From contig JAUTDP010000002.1 in assembly GCA_033439795.1 (NCBI GenBank), positions 3,038,001 through 3,102,000 on the forward strand: a stretch of 64,000 bases of DNA, in the 5' to 3' direction. Below, one piece after another: positions 1 through 9,841 of the stretch. The DNA comes from Sordaria brevicollis (taxonomy: Eukaryota > Ascomycota > Sordariomycetes > Sordariales > Sordariaceae). A program made the translations under genes and the position numbers. The stretch's first letter is position 1. Each line of letters begins with the position of its first letter. The notes beneath the pieces are model-generated. The model was not told where the DNA came from and did not search any database. It worked only from the letters and a program-made list of their open reading frames with translations.

Positions 1-402
1 AACAATGACAGAACGAACATCTTGACTTGACTTGGGACGGACCTGCCGCAAAACCACACAGCAGCATACAGGCAAAAAGGGACGGCATTTCAATATGCGC
101 TGTACCTGGAAAGATCGGTACTGGCTGCTGAGGTGATGTCAAGAGCGGGGTTACCTGTATCTTGAGTAGACGCAAAAGGTCGCAGCATACATATAAATCA
201 TCTTCTTTCTCGCCTTCAGAACTGTGAATCTCTCTTCTGCATCAACACAATCTGTGCATTTTCTCCATCAATCGACCAACGTCAACCCAATTTGTAAGGC
301 CCCTTTTTGATTTTGGTGAAAGCTTAGTCTCTCGGCAAGGTAAACCTAACTAATCGTTGGGCCATACAGTTTAAACACAACAACCTCCAAAACACATACA
401 CA
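1..402. promoter_or_regulatory. upstream region of the first gene
   Basis: This stretch holds no credible reading frame. It is the 5' flank of the small gene that starts at 403. The last 200 bases are rich in C, T and A, as is usual for fungal transcription start regions and 5' leaders, and the start codon sits in the favourable context CACAATG. No defined operator or TATA box could be assigned with confidence. Confidence 0.4.
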
Positions 403-691
403 ATGCCTTCCGAAGGACCTGAGCGCGGCCAGTCCCCTCCTCCCGAGCGCCAGACCGGCAAGCAGCAGGGCGATGTTGCTGGCTCCGGCAAGGGTGTCGA
501 CGACGCTTCCAACAAGGAGCAGACCAACAAGTCTGGTCTCGAGGTACGACTCCAAGCTGCTTCAGCCACACGAATCTGTCAGTTATAACTAACACGGCTT
601 CCAGAACCTCTCCTCCAACCCCAAGGGTCCCCTAGACGACGAGGTCGAGAGAAAGTTCGCCAAGACGAGCAAGCCTGAGGAGTCCAAGTAA
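403..691 (+). CDS. small hydrophilic conserved hypothetical protein (75 aa, one intron)
   Basis: Two exons, 403-543 and 605-691, are separated by a 61-nt intron with a GTACGA donor, a CTAAC branch site near 588 and a CAG acceptor at 602-604. Exon 1 encodes 47 residues, and the second exon continues in phase 0 to a TAA stop, giving 75 residues. The protein is highly charged, rich in G, S, P, E and K, has no hydrophobic core and is probably intrinsically disordered. The C-terminal half carries a distinctive run reading GLENLSSNPKGPLDDEVE, which looks like the conserved part. I do not recognise a named function. Its composition resembles small stress- or conidiation-associated fungal proteins, but that is only an impression. 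The stop-free continuation past 543 in the unspliced frame is short and ends at 588. Confidence 0.75.
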
Positions 692-1891
692 AGAGATATG
701 GGAAGCTTAGTGCATGGGATACAATGATTCATGAACATGGCGTTGGGAAATGTTTTCTTGGGACTGGGAGACCAATGCTATATCTAGCCATTTGGTCAAT
801 TTCAACGACAGCAATCAAACGAATAGAGCACGGATTGTATGACAGCAAATAACTTTCGTTCCTGTCTACACGTGGATTCATCACGACTTTCAATTTCCCC
901 ATCGCACGTGCTTATTGTCAATGTCGATGTCGGCAATGTGGGTACAGAGCTCCTGTCATTTTAGCACCCAGGTTGCCAGGGTCCTGTCAGTGACGTTAGC
1001 TCTTGTAAGGACTTTGGGACGAAGTAGGGATCACCACTTCAATCAAAAGATCGCATACGGTACAAACGCAGATACGCCATGAACAATTGGACAAAGCCTC
1101 CATCAGAATTCCCTCCGGCACGTCTTGAGGTGAGGATCTTGGACTGCGCTATAAAGTCTGTCAAACTGTCACACACCAACCTACACATCCATGCTAGATT
1201 TCTACTAGTACTCAACAGCTGGGTTTGGTGTCACAGCAAGATAGTTCAGGAGGCCACCTTCACATGTCATGATGCTTTCCGCTCAGATCTCTTGATATTG
1301 CAATTTACAACTGAATTTCATCCCAACAGAAACTGAGACGGAGGCAACCTGCTCAAACACCGTCGTCACTGCCTACACCATCTCCAGCTGGATGATGGAC
1401 CCTTTGCCCCTGCTGTTGAACTTCCTGACGTGTCTTGGCGTGGGAACTTGGCACTTTATGGCCCGCTCTGGCCCGCTACAAGCGACTTTCATGGTGTTTC
1501 CTCTGTTCGCACAGCCACCTTGAATGGCCCCTCGATCATGCGATGACGACATGCCTGGTCGTCGTGTACCCCTCCTTCCGCCCATGGCTTCTCCCACCTT
1601 CCATCCCTGTGACAGTCCCAAGCTGAGTTTGGGAACCCGTCAAGTCCCATTGCCTGCACTTTTTACACCTCGGGCAAGCCTTGTCCATCATCTGACGAAC
1701 CCTTCATACATAAGGCCAGCCCAGATCGATCTCTTGTCGCCTTTGCTTCTGTTCTTGGCCCCTACTTACACCGTGACTTAATCTTTCCCCATTCTCAACC
1801 AAGCAAACCGCTTGACCACAACAGCTCTCGATTACCTACCAAACTACAAACACACACACACACACAAATACCATCTCAACAAACATCAATC
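692..1891. other. intergenic region, 5' flank of the Vip1-like gene
   Basis: About 1.2 kb without a convincing gene. Short frames on both strands lack conserved-looking composition. The last 100 bases are an A/C-rich leader with a short CA dinucleotide repeat near 1852-1865, typical of filamentous fungal 5' UTRs. Nothing else could be assigned. Confidence 0.5.
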
Positions 1892-2808
1892 ATGTCTACA
1901 GTCATCGTCAAGAACATCGGCGCCAAGACCGAGGATAAGGACATCCGCGCCTTCTTCAGCTTCTGGTAAGCATCTCGCAGTATCGCAGGATGGATGACAA
2001 GGTCACAAGCTAACATTGAAATTCAAACAGCGGCAAGATCAGCTCCCTCGATGTCACCTCCGAGGGCGAGACCAAGTCGGCCACCGTGACCTTTGAAAAG
2101 GAGACCGCCGCCCGCACTGCTCTTCTTCTCGACCACACCAAACTTGGCGAGCACGAGCTCTCTGTCACCTCTGAGTCTGGAGAGCACGCCGATTCCGGTG
2201 ACGATGTCCACCCCAAGTCTGACGCCGACCGCGACACCGACGAGATCACACAGGAGGAGAAGCCCCGCTCGCGCGTCTTTGCCGAGCTCCTGGCCAACGG
2301 CTACCTCGTTGCCGACAGCGGCTTGAAGACGGCCATTGCCCTTGACGAGAAGCACGGCGTTTCTCAGCGCTTCCTTTCCACCATCCAGAATCTCGACCAA
2401 AAGTACCACGCGACCGACCGCGCCAAGTCGGCCGACCAGAGCTACGGTATCACTGCGCGGGCTAACTCCCTGTTCACCGGTATCTCCTCGTACTTTGAAA
2501 AGGCCCTCGAGGCTCCTGGCGCCAAGAAGATTGTCGACTTCTACACGACCAGCGCCAAGCAGGTCCAAGACATTCACAACGAGGCCAAGCGTCTCGCTGA
2601 GCTCAAGAAGGAGGAGGCCGGTGGCAGCTCATACAAGGCTGTTGGTCTGGACAAGGTCTTTGGTGCCGAAAAGGCCACCGGCCAGGAGGGCAAGCCCAAC
2701 GACCAGGTTCCTGGCGGTGCCCCCTCTGATGCTGCTGCGACTGAGTCCAACCAGCAACCCATTGCTCAGGGAGCGTACCCTGGCACTGCCGAGAAGATTC
2801 CTCAGTAA
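1892..2808 (+). CDS. vip1: Vip1-like RNA-recognition-motif protein
   Basis: Two exons, 1892-1965 and 2031-2808, are joined across a 65-nt intron (GTAAGC donor, CTAAC branch near 2010, CAG acceptor). The split codon restores Cys, and the product is 283 residues. Residues 1-75 form a single RRM: an RNP2-like start (TVIVKNIG), a GKISSLDV segment and an RNP1-like strand (SATVTFEKETAA). After an acidic linker comes an alanine/lysine-rich helical region (about 120-235), containing a segment that reads YGITARANSL, and then a P/G/Q-rich tail. This layout matches the fungal Vip1 family, known from the fission yeast p53-antigen-related protein and sometimes annotated as an actin cytoskeleton protein. 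Its molecular role is poorly defined; RNA binding is inferred from the RRM. The start was chosen because it supplies the first RRM strand in frame with the acceptor exon. Confidence 0.85.
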
Positions 2809-3516
2809 AGGGATGGATCGAGGTGGAAGGGAGGAAAATAACGGATTGATACCTTTGTTGCCGCATGGCTAGCTCAGCCAGCAAGGTGTTGGCTTTCAGT
2901 ATGGCCGTTTTCATGACACTTTTATGACTTGTTTTGGGATTGGGATTTCATTGTTGGCGTTTCTTTAGTTTTCAAATAATGATGAACGAACTTTCGACAT
3001 TCGAAGCTGATGTTTTGATGAATGTTGACGGTGCAAGCAATGTTTGAGCAAGAAGCATATTTCCTTACATATGCATATACCCACTTGGACATCTGACCAG
3101 GTCCATGAGCCGATTTGTCCAGTTCAAATAGTCATGCCATGGTGTATAGATAGGTAGGAACCATCTTAAAGTCAACTCGACTATTATGTGTCAACCTCCG
3201 TTTGCCCTAGTGCTTGTATCTGTTCCGGGGCGTAGTCCGTAACAAACATACCTCTACGCATTTTTGCCATAGAGCCTCCCTGCCTGACCAGTCCGTCCTG
3301 TTTCCCGAAGTGTGCTGTTGACCACCGAAAGGGTATGTCCTGTAAGCCATATGGTCGGTCGGGGCGTACTTTGGATGCCCCATTATCTCTCGTTGATCGC
3401 ATCGAGGCGCCCAGTCTCCCTATCGCAGGCATGTCCATTCTTGAAGAATCATGTTTCCATGCCTTTCGCCCAAGTACACCCTTCATCTCCTTCCATCTGC
3501 CGCCCAACCTTCCACT
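2809..3516. other. convergent 3' intergenic region
   Basis: About 700 bases lie between the stop codons of the convergent Vip1-like and JmjC genes. The AT-rich stretch near 2930-3060 is probably 3' UTR and poly(A) signals. No gene is seen. Confidence 0.45.
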
Positions 3517-4644
3517 CTACCGAAACCACCAATTCACGCTCCCATTAATCCCCCCTTCCTCACCCACGCTCTTAACACTATGCCACCAACCCAACGGCAT
3601 AAATAACATATCCCCCTTTCTCACCTCCACCTCGTACATCTTCTCCGTCACATCCTCCAAACCCTCCATTCCATCCCTAGTGTCACCACTCCCCCAAACC
3701 ACCTCCTCCAAAACCCTCTTTTGCACTCCCCGCATCATCTCCTCCCCCCTCATCCTCGAATTCATACCCCCACTCCCACTGCCTGTACCCGCACCACTGG
3801 AGAGCGCCAGCGTCATAGCCCTCCGGAATAACGCTTCTCCTCTCTTGGGAGGCATTAGTCGCACGGTTTTGGTGCCGCATAATTGGCAGAACAAGTTCGG
3901 GTTTGGGTCCCGGTGCCAGGGGGTAAAAGTTGGTTGGAGACCAAGCCAGATGGAGGAGGAGTAGATGTCGCCGCGGCCGGTGGAGGTTACTAGGGAAGGT
4001 GGGGGGAGGTCGGCTTGGAGGGGGAGGGGGAGGTGGGGGAGGGGGGTTTGGGTTATGTAGATGTTTGTTAGGGGTAGACTACTGGAGGGGAGGGAGGTGT
4101 TGTACTGGTGGGCGAGGAGGAGGAGGTGAAGGGGGAGGGGGAGGGTAAGGAATTCTGAGGAGGAGGGGGAAGTGGTGTAGGTTTTTAGGAGGTGGGAGAG
4201 GGCGAGGCGGGATTGTGTCTCTTCGTTCTCGTTCTCGCTGGCGGAGTGGGAAGAGGATTCGAGCCAGGATATGAATTCCGAAAACTGCGCCGAGCTTGGG
4301 GATGAGAGCTCATATTGAAGGATTGTAGAGTGGAAGTTGTCCAGGTAGGGGGTTAAGGAGGCCTTTCCTGTGGTTGGAGAGGTGGTGAACCATTTGGTTA
4401 GAGCGGGTAGGTTAGGAGTAGTGGTTGGTGCTTCTGAGGTCACCGATCGGATGAGGAGAGGTTTCTGAGCTTGAAATGCATCTCTTCGAAAATCCTCTAT
4501 GCTGATCGGCGCAACCACCTCTGCGACTGTTTTGAGTGTCCTTCTGGCATCTTGGTTGAGAAGCGGTTGGCGGAGGGGCCTTGTCGACGTGAGTAGCCGT
4601 GTTGGCCTGGTGGTGAGAACGACACTTCCTCCGCGAAGCATCAT
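3517..4644 (-). CDS. JmjC/cupin-8 domain protein, possible organellar Fe(II)/2-oxoglutarate dioxygenase
   Basis: A single uninterrupted frame of 375 residues on the minus strand. The C-terminal half is a JmjC-type cupin. It has an HxD iron-binding pair in TPWHRDPNPN (His244, Asp246), the following LFCQLCGTKTVRLMPP strand and a distal histidine in LGWWHSV (His355), with a GDMLFMPLGWWH strand typical of the small fungal JmjC/tRNA-wybutosine-hydroxylase-like group. The N-terminus (about 1-40) is rich in R, T, S and L with almost no acidic residues, which suggests a mitochondrial presequence. A low-complexity G/S insert lies at 284-296. Substrate unknown; a protein or RNA hydroxylase is the family expectation. 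It is divergently transcribed from ckb-1 across an 836-bp shared upstream region. Two adjacent ATGs are possible starts; the first is used here. Confidence 0.8.
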   Translation of the reverse strand: MMLRGGSVVLTTRPTRLLTSTRPLRQPLLNQDARRTLKTVAEVVAPISIEDFRRDAFQAQKPLLIRSVTSEAPTTTPNLPALTKWFTTSPTTGKASLTPYLDNFHSTILQYELSSPSSAQFSEFISWLESSSHSASENENEETQSRLALSHLLKTYTTSPSSSEFLTLPLPLHLLLLAHQYNTSLPSSSLPLTNIYITQTPLPHLPLPLQADLPPPSLVTSTGRGDIYSSSIWLGLQPTFTPWHRDPNPNLFCQLCGTKTVRLMPPKRGEALFRRAMTLALSSGAGTGSGSGGMNSRMRGEEMMRGVQKRVLEEVVWGSGDTRDGMEGLEDVTEKMYEVEVRKGDMLFMPLGWWHSVKSVGEEGGINGSVNWWFR

Positions 4645-5480
4645 GGGTATAGAAAGAAGGGAAACATGACGAAGAGCAACACAATGACCACCAAAGTCAC
4701 ATTTTCAACTGGAAGTGGAAGCTTGAGCTTCAGTGATCGAACCACGGCATGGACGATGAGGTACGTACCTTTCTGGAACATCACCAAGTGGGTCCATTCT
4801 CGAAGCTGGCCCCGCTTGATAAGATAAGCGGGTTCAGACGCGGTTGCACGCGCATCTGTCAGGGTTCTCGTGGGCAGGGTTATGTGAGGAGAAAGGAAAA
4901 ATCAGGCATCCCGCTATGGGTCTTGGCGCGGGGCTGCTCCCTGCGGCAAGGGTTGGGCAAGGGTTGAAAGAGGGCCCCAGGGCCCAGACTGAACGCAGAC
5001 GGGAGGCCGCACAGACCAGGGCGCCCACCAGTGGGCTGTAGCACGAAATGAGGGCGGGCTTCCCTTCAACTCGAGCAACCCAAAAGGCAAGTGGAGGACG
5101 ACAAGAAACACAGCCCATCGAGTCGACAGCCTCCGTTAGCGCAAATCTCCAAGGCAGCACAGAAACCACCAACCACCTCCTTCGCTGCAACACCAGACAC
5201 AATCATTGAAGCGCCTACTTCCAGCCCTGTCTGTCCTTTTGTCCATCCGTTTGCGCCATCTCATGCGCTCGGTCATGTCTACGCAATAAAGAACTGAATA
5301 CCCCCCCATCCAGCATCGCAAACACCGTCGGCCCGGCTACACCAAAACCGTCTCGCGCCTTTCGAATCGCATTCATCAGATAACGCCCGATAGAGGTACC
5401 AGCTGTCTCATCGAACGCCTGCTCCGTTGCCAGATACTCGAATTTCTTGCGCGACCAATTTCCATATACTCAATTCCACC
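4645..5480. promoter_or_regulatory. divergent intergenic region between the JmjC gene and ckb-1
   Basis: This stretch separates two divergent genes and must contain both promoters. No frame in it looks real. The last 250 bases before the ckb-1 start are rich in pyrimidines and CCA runs, as expected of a 5' leader. The ckb-1 start is in a good context (CCACCATGTCG). Confidence 0.5.
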
Positions 5481-6543
5481 ATGTCGAGCTCGTCGGGCGT
5501 GCCAGAGTCTTGGATCGCATCCTTCTGCTCCCTTTTGGGGCACGAGTACTTTGCCGAAGTTTCAGAGGAATTCATCGAGGATGACTTCAACCTGACTGGC
5601 CTGCAGACCCAGGTCGCCATGTACAAGGAGGCTCTCGAGGTATGCCTGCTGACAAAAATCGTCTCTGTCCGACTTCGGCAGCTAACCCATTGCGGATTTC
5701 TAGATGATCCTTGACGTCGAGCCCGAGGACGATGATGACGAGGAGGAGGAAGATGAGGAGGACGAGGAAGACATGTCGGGCGGCGACGGCATCAACAAGC
5801 CCCACGGCGAAAGGAGACACCACAGCCGCATCGCAAGCGACCTCTCCGTGATCGAGTCCTCGGCCGAGATGCTCTACGGCCTGATCCATCAGCGCTTCAT
5901 CTGCTCGCGGGCGGGCATCCAGCAAATGTCGGAAAAATACGAGCTCGGCCACTTTGGCATCTGCCCGCGCACAAACTGCAACCAGACCCGGACGCTGCCT
6001 GTCGGCCTCTCGGACACGCCCGGCGAAGACACGGTGAAGCTGTTCTGCCCGTCGTGCCTGGACGTTTACGTGCCACCAAACAGCCGCTTCCAGACGGTCG
6101 ACGGCGCCTTCTTCGGCCGCACCTTTGGCGCCCTCTTCCTCATGACATTCCCCGAATACGACCTGACCAAGACGGGCGCCGAGAGCGTTAGCAACCTCTC
6201 ACGAACCGGCTCCGACGACACCACCGTCATCAACGGCATGTACGCGCGCAACATAGCACCCGGGTTGGGCAGGGGCAAGATCTACCAGCCCAAGATCTAC
6301 GGTTTCAAGGTGTCGGAGGTGGCGCGCTCCGGGCCGCGTATGCAGTGGTTGCGCAGCAAGCCCGACGATTTGAGTGTGTTGGATGAGGCTCGTCGCTACG
6401 CGGAACAACAAGGGTCGGATGACGAGGACGAGAACATGGGTGTGAGCAGTAGGACAGCGGGGAGGCGGCGGGCTCCCCCTAGGAGGAAGCAGAACGGGAG
6501 TCCGATGGCGGTCGAGCAGAATGGGGCTGAGTCTGAGCTTTGA
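5481..6543 (+). CDS. ckb-1: casein kinase II regulatory (beta) subunit
   Basis: Two exons, 5481-5639 and 5704-6543, are split by a 64-nt intron (GTATGC donor, TAG acceptor) and encode 332 residues. The CK2 beta fold is obvious: an N-terminal SWIASFCSLLGHEYF motif, an acidic loop, the MLYGLIHQRFICSRAG helix and a zinc-binding site with four cysteines at about 140, 145, 168 and 171 (CPRTNC and CPSC), followed by the dimerisation and catalytic-subunit-binding strand. Compared with the roughly 215-residue animal protein it has a long acidic D/E insert after the first exon, and a C-terminal extension that ends in basic and acidic low-complexity sequence. The subunit stabilises and targets the CK2 catalytic subunit. 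In Neurospora CK2 phosphorylates FRQ, and a ckb-1 allele (chrono) alters circadian period and temperature compensation. Those last points are established knowledge, not visible here. Confidence 0.95.
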
Positions 6544-7684
6544 TGTGGCTGGGTTTGGTCTGAAGGTCTAGAACGTGGGTTGGAATGATATACCGAAAAA
6601 GGAGGAAAACGGTTTTGTAGGTAAGGAGTACGGAATTGTATGCGCAAGCAACTGGACAAAGGGTTGTTTAATCACTTTTTGTTTTCGGCTCCCTCCACTG
6701 AATTTGGCATTGATTTGTTCTTGGTGTTTCTAGTATCTCCAAATCATGGTAGTGGGTTTCCGAGGACGAGGGAATCGGCTATTGTAGCTTGCAAGAGCGG
6801 TTTCCGTTGGATTGGACGATTTTTCATATTGGTTTTATAGCGGACTCGGGAGGGCGTCCGCATTCCAGTGTTTATTGCATGCCGATTATAGATAACGAGG
6901 GGGATGGCACACTGCAGGATGGGTCGTTCCTCTTATAGTATACCAGTAAGTTCATAACGCATGTTCATGCAATCTTCACAACTTTGTTTCACCATCTGAT
7001 TTGTTGTTCATATGCAGTCAATGAGTGGTTGGTTGCTGGAGGGTATGAGGCTCCAACAAGCTAGCCACGAAGGATATCTCGTTCAACGGGCTCCGTGAGT
7101 ATCCCACCTCGTTTTCCCCGTGAGATTTTCCTCTCGAATTATTCCCAAGCCATGTGTTGAACATTTACTTGACATGAGCTCTGGGCCTGTCTTCTCCCTC
7201 TCCTGCGGTTCAAGAATTGGTAGGCTACTGCCCATTGTCCAACCCTCGCGAGCTAGATGTGAGAGTTCTGGGGCTTGGCTTTTACTCCCGAGGACGGTGT
7301 AGTCCCGGGTTCTCCACTCTGTCTCGGCTTGTCGGCGGAAGCCCACCGTCTACCTCCGGCGGGGGTGAGGCCGTACGAAATCCACAATTCCGCAAAAAGG
7401 ATCGGAACCGGTGCTTATCCACTGCCGGCCCACCGGCCAACCCGAGTGGGGAGCCGGAATGATACCTCTAGAAGGCGACGATAAGCTTCCCGCCGTCACT
7501 ATCAACCGGTGTTACAACCTCAAGAGGCTGGTACGCCACTGGACACTCCTTCCCGAACCGTCAACCGTAACGGCAATCGACGCGAAATTGCACTGGTCCT
7601 CTTTGGTTGCGACGTACCAGTGGTACATTTCTAAGATGTCACTTACAGCACCTCTTTGGCTGGAATCGGGATTCTTGCCTATGA
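6544..7684. other. intergenic region downstream of ckb-1
   Basis: The ckb-1 3' UTR is followed by about 1 kb without a credible gene. It contains the left copy of a short dispersed repeat (7551-7652), annotated separately. Frames around 7120-7480 are short and mutually contradictory. Confidence 0.4.
7551..7652 (+). repeat. left copy of a ~100 bp repeat flanking the biotin synthase gene
   Basis: This segment aligns collinearly with 10059-10165. Both begin TCCCGAACCGTCAAC, share blocks such as CTCTTTGGTT and AGTGGTAC in the same order, and end in a TACAGYACC-like motif. Differences are a few short indels and mostly C/T or G/A transitions. The two copies are in direct orientation about 2.5 kb apart, on either side of the biotin synthase gene. 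The parent element is unknown; a fragment of an LTR or other transposon is likely. Confidence 0.7.
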
Positions 7685-8131
7685 GATACCCTCCAGGACC
7701 CCAGTTTCGTCCGGCCCCCGCCCTCCACGACCACGAGGGCGAAGTCGGCCAAAAGAGCCCGGACTGCGGACAAGAAACACAAGCCCGACCCGCCTATGCC
7801 ACCACAGCCACCCCTACTTAGGGCTTCCGGTTCCATTACGTACGACCTTCGCTGAGACTCAGACCTACCTTCGTCTCTGAAGCTCTCGCTTAAGCGGAGA
7901 TCTACCGCTCTTCCTCCGCCGTCTCTCCAGCCCACGCCCACGCCCACGCCCGCGGAAGCCGAACGCCTCGCACGGACCATCGAAAGGCAGTACCGCTTCT
8001 TCTCGCTCATATGGGATTTGACTATCGCTACCTCGGATCTAGTAGATCTGGAAATCATCTGCAGGCCAGACGGCATCGGGGCCGGTGAAGTGAGCAAACC
8101 AGTCAGAGTGACTGGTATGTTTGTTATGTAA
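7685..8131 (+). pseudogene. decayed protein-coding fragment with one in-frame stop
   Basis: One frame stays open across the interval except for a single TGA at 7853-7855. Its composition looks coding: a basic S/K/R stretch, a proline-rich linker with a PTPTPTPAEAE run, then a plausible helix reading RTIERQYRFFSLIWDL and a segment EIICRPDGIGAGE. It ends at TAA 8129-8131, just after GT-rich sequence at 8115 and 8127 that could have been a splice donor. I do not recognise the protein. It may be a broken exon of a transferred or duplicated gene, since it lies between one repeat copy and the biotin synthase gene. A chance frame cannot be excluded. Confidence 0.35.
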
Positions 8132-8454
8132 GTAGTATGCAAGTGATGCGTAGCCGATCCGACGATAGATACTACCTTGAGCCAAGTTCAGTTCCCGCTT
8201 ATAGTCAAATCCTATTTGAGTCAGAGAAAGCAGTACTGTATGTAAGTCAGAATTGGCTTTGTTGAGGTGGACGGGGTCAACCCAACTTGACTCATTTGTT
8301 GAGTTCATGTTGTCACTCGGTTACTTTCGGTCTGAATTGTTCGAGCGGAGGAGGCATGAGGCAAGTTACCTACCTCTCCTGTAGCCTTTTCACTCTTTTA
8401 CCTCTACCCTCGAAACTCCCGTCAAATCTCGGCCCGCCCAGTTTAGGTATCACA

Positions 8455-9841
8455 ATGAGAAACATGAACGCCCACCAGACTCTCAAGAGAGCCGCGAGTC
8501 TCTACTACCGCACTTCCCAGTTGAACTTCAACGCCTCGTCTACTCTACGATCCCAATCCCGTCTTTTACATTCTCAACTCCGCTCACTCTCGTCGGCTGC
8601 AGGCTCCCAGGTGGTGAACATCCGGGCACCAAACAAGTACCAAAGGCCGGGCTCGTTCGCTAGCCGGAGCAGTCTCCTACAGGCAACCATTTCAGCAGAC
8701 GCACCCAGGAATGACTGGACAAAAGAGGAGATCCGGGAAATCTACCAAACTCCGCTGATGGAGTTGGTCTACTCGGCTGTAAGGCGCCCCAGAAGAAGAA
8801 GATGGGAAACACAAAACATTGTTTGTTACCAAGTAGCCTAACACTCAGCTCTCTACCTAGTCAACCCTCCACCGACGACTCTTTGACCCCGCCAGCGTCC
8901 AGCTCTGTACGCTCATGAACATCAAGACCGGTGGATGTTCAGAAGACTGCTCCTACTGCGCCCAGTCGAGCCGGTACCAGACGGGTGTGAAGGCAACAAA
9001 GATATCCTCCGTCGATGAGGTCCTCCAGGCTGCCAAGATCGCAAAGGAAAACGGATCGACTCGGTTCTGCATGGGGGCCGCCTGGAGGGACATGCGAGGC
9101 CGCAAGACGAACCTGAAGAACATCAAAGCGATGGTGAGAGGGGTGCGGGAGCTCGGGATGGAGGCCTGCGTCACGCTGGGGATGATTGACGAAAGCCAAG
9201 CGGCGGAGCTGCGCGATGCCGGGCTCACGGCCTACAATCACAACGTCGACACCTCCCGGGAGCACTACCCAAACGTCATCACAACCCGGACGTACGACGA
9301 ACGGCTCAAGACCATCGACAACGTCCGCCAGGCCGGAATCCACGTCTGCTCGGGTGGAATCCTCGGCCTCGGCGAAAACGACGCGGACCGCGTGAGCTTC
9401 CTATACACGGTCGCAACGATGGAAAGCCACCCGGAGAGCTTCCCCATCAACGCGCTCGTGCCCATCAAGGGAACGCCGCTTGGAGACGCCAGCGCCGCCA
9501 AATCCGAAAGCGGGGAGCCGGAATCGACGGTCACCTTCCATGATACCGTCCGGATGGTGGCCACTGCGCGGCTTGTGCTGCCAGGCTCGGTGATCCGGCT
9601 TGCGGCAGGCAGAATCAACTTGACAGAGTCCGAGCAGGCTCTTTGCTTCATGGCTGGAGCGAATGCAATCTTTACGGGAGAAAAGATGCTGACCACGCCG
9701 TGCAGCGGATGGGACGAGGACAAGGCCATGTTTGACCGGTGGGGTCTCCGGCCGATGCTTCCAGACGAGCTGCACGGATCGGAGAAGAGGCAGCAGCATG
9801 CTGGCACCGAAGCCGGCCCCGAGCAGGAGCGTGCTATGTAA
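8455..9841 (+). CDS. biotin synthase (radical SAM), mitochondrial type
   Basis: Two exons, 8455-8778 and 8861-9841, are joined in phase 0 across an 82-nt intron (GTAAGG donor, CCTAAC branch near 8838, TAG acceptor), giving 434 residues. The second exon carries every expected BioB landmark: the radical-SAM cluster CxxxCxxC as CSEDCSYC (Cys134, 138, 141) followed by AQSSRY, a GAAWRDMRGR strand, AYNHNVDTS, SGGILGLGE, and a C-terminal FTGEKMLTTP. The enzyme inserts sulfur into dethiobiotin to form biotin, consuming a second Fe-S cluster. The first about 95 residues are rich in R, S, Q and N with few acidic residues, fitting a mitochondrial presequence. In yeast this gene is BIO2. The gene stands alone here, with no neighbouring dethiobiotin synthase or DAPA aminotransferase, and is bracketed by copies of a dispersed repeat. 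Confidence 0.93.

Noticed and set aside
2023..2577. 184-codon minus-strand frame opposite the Vip1-like gene
   Set aside because: Antisense shadow; the plus strand encodes the RRM protein.
7639..8142. 167-codon minus-strand frame overlapping the broken exon
   Set aside because: Its Gly/Arg/Val-rich translation is the complement of the more protein-like plus-strand frame, and no domain is recognisable.
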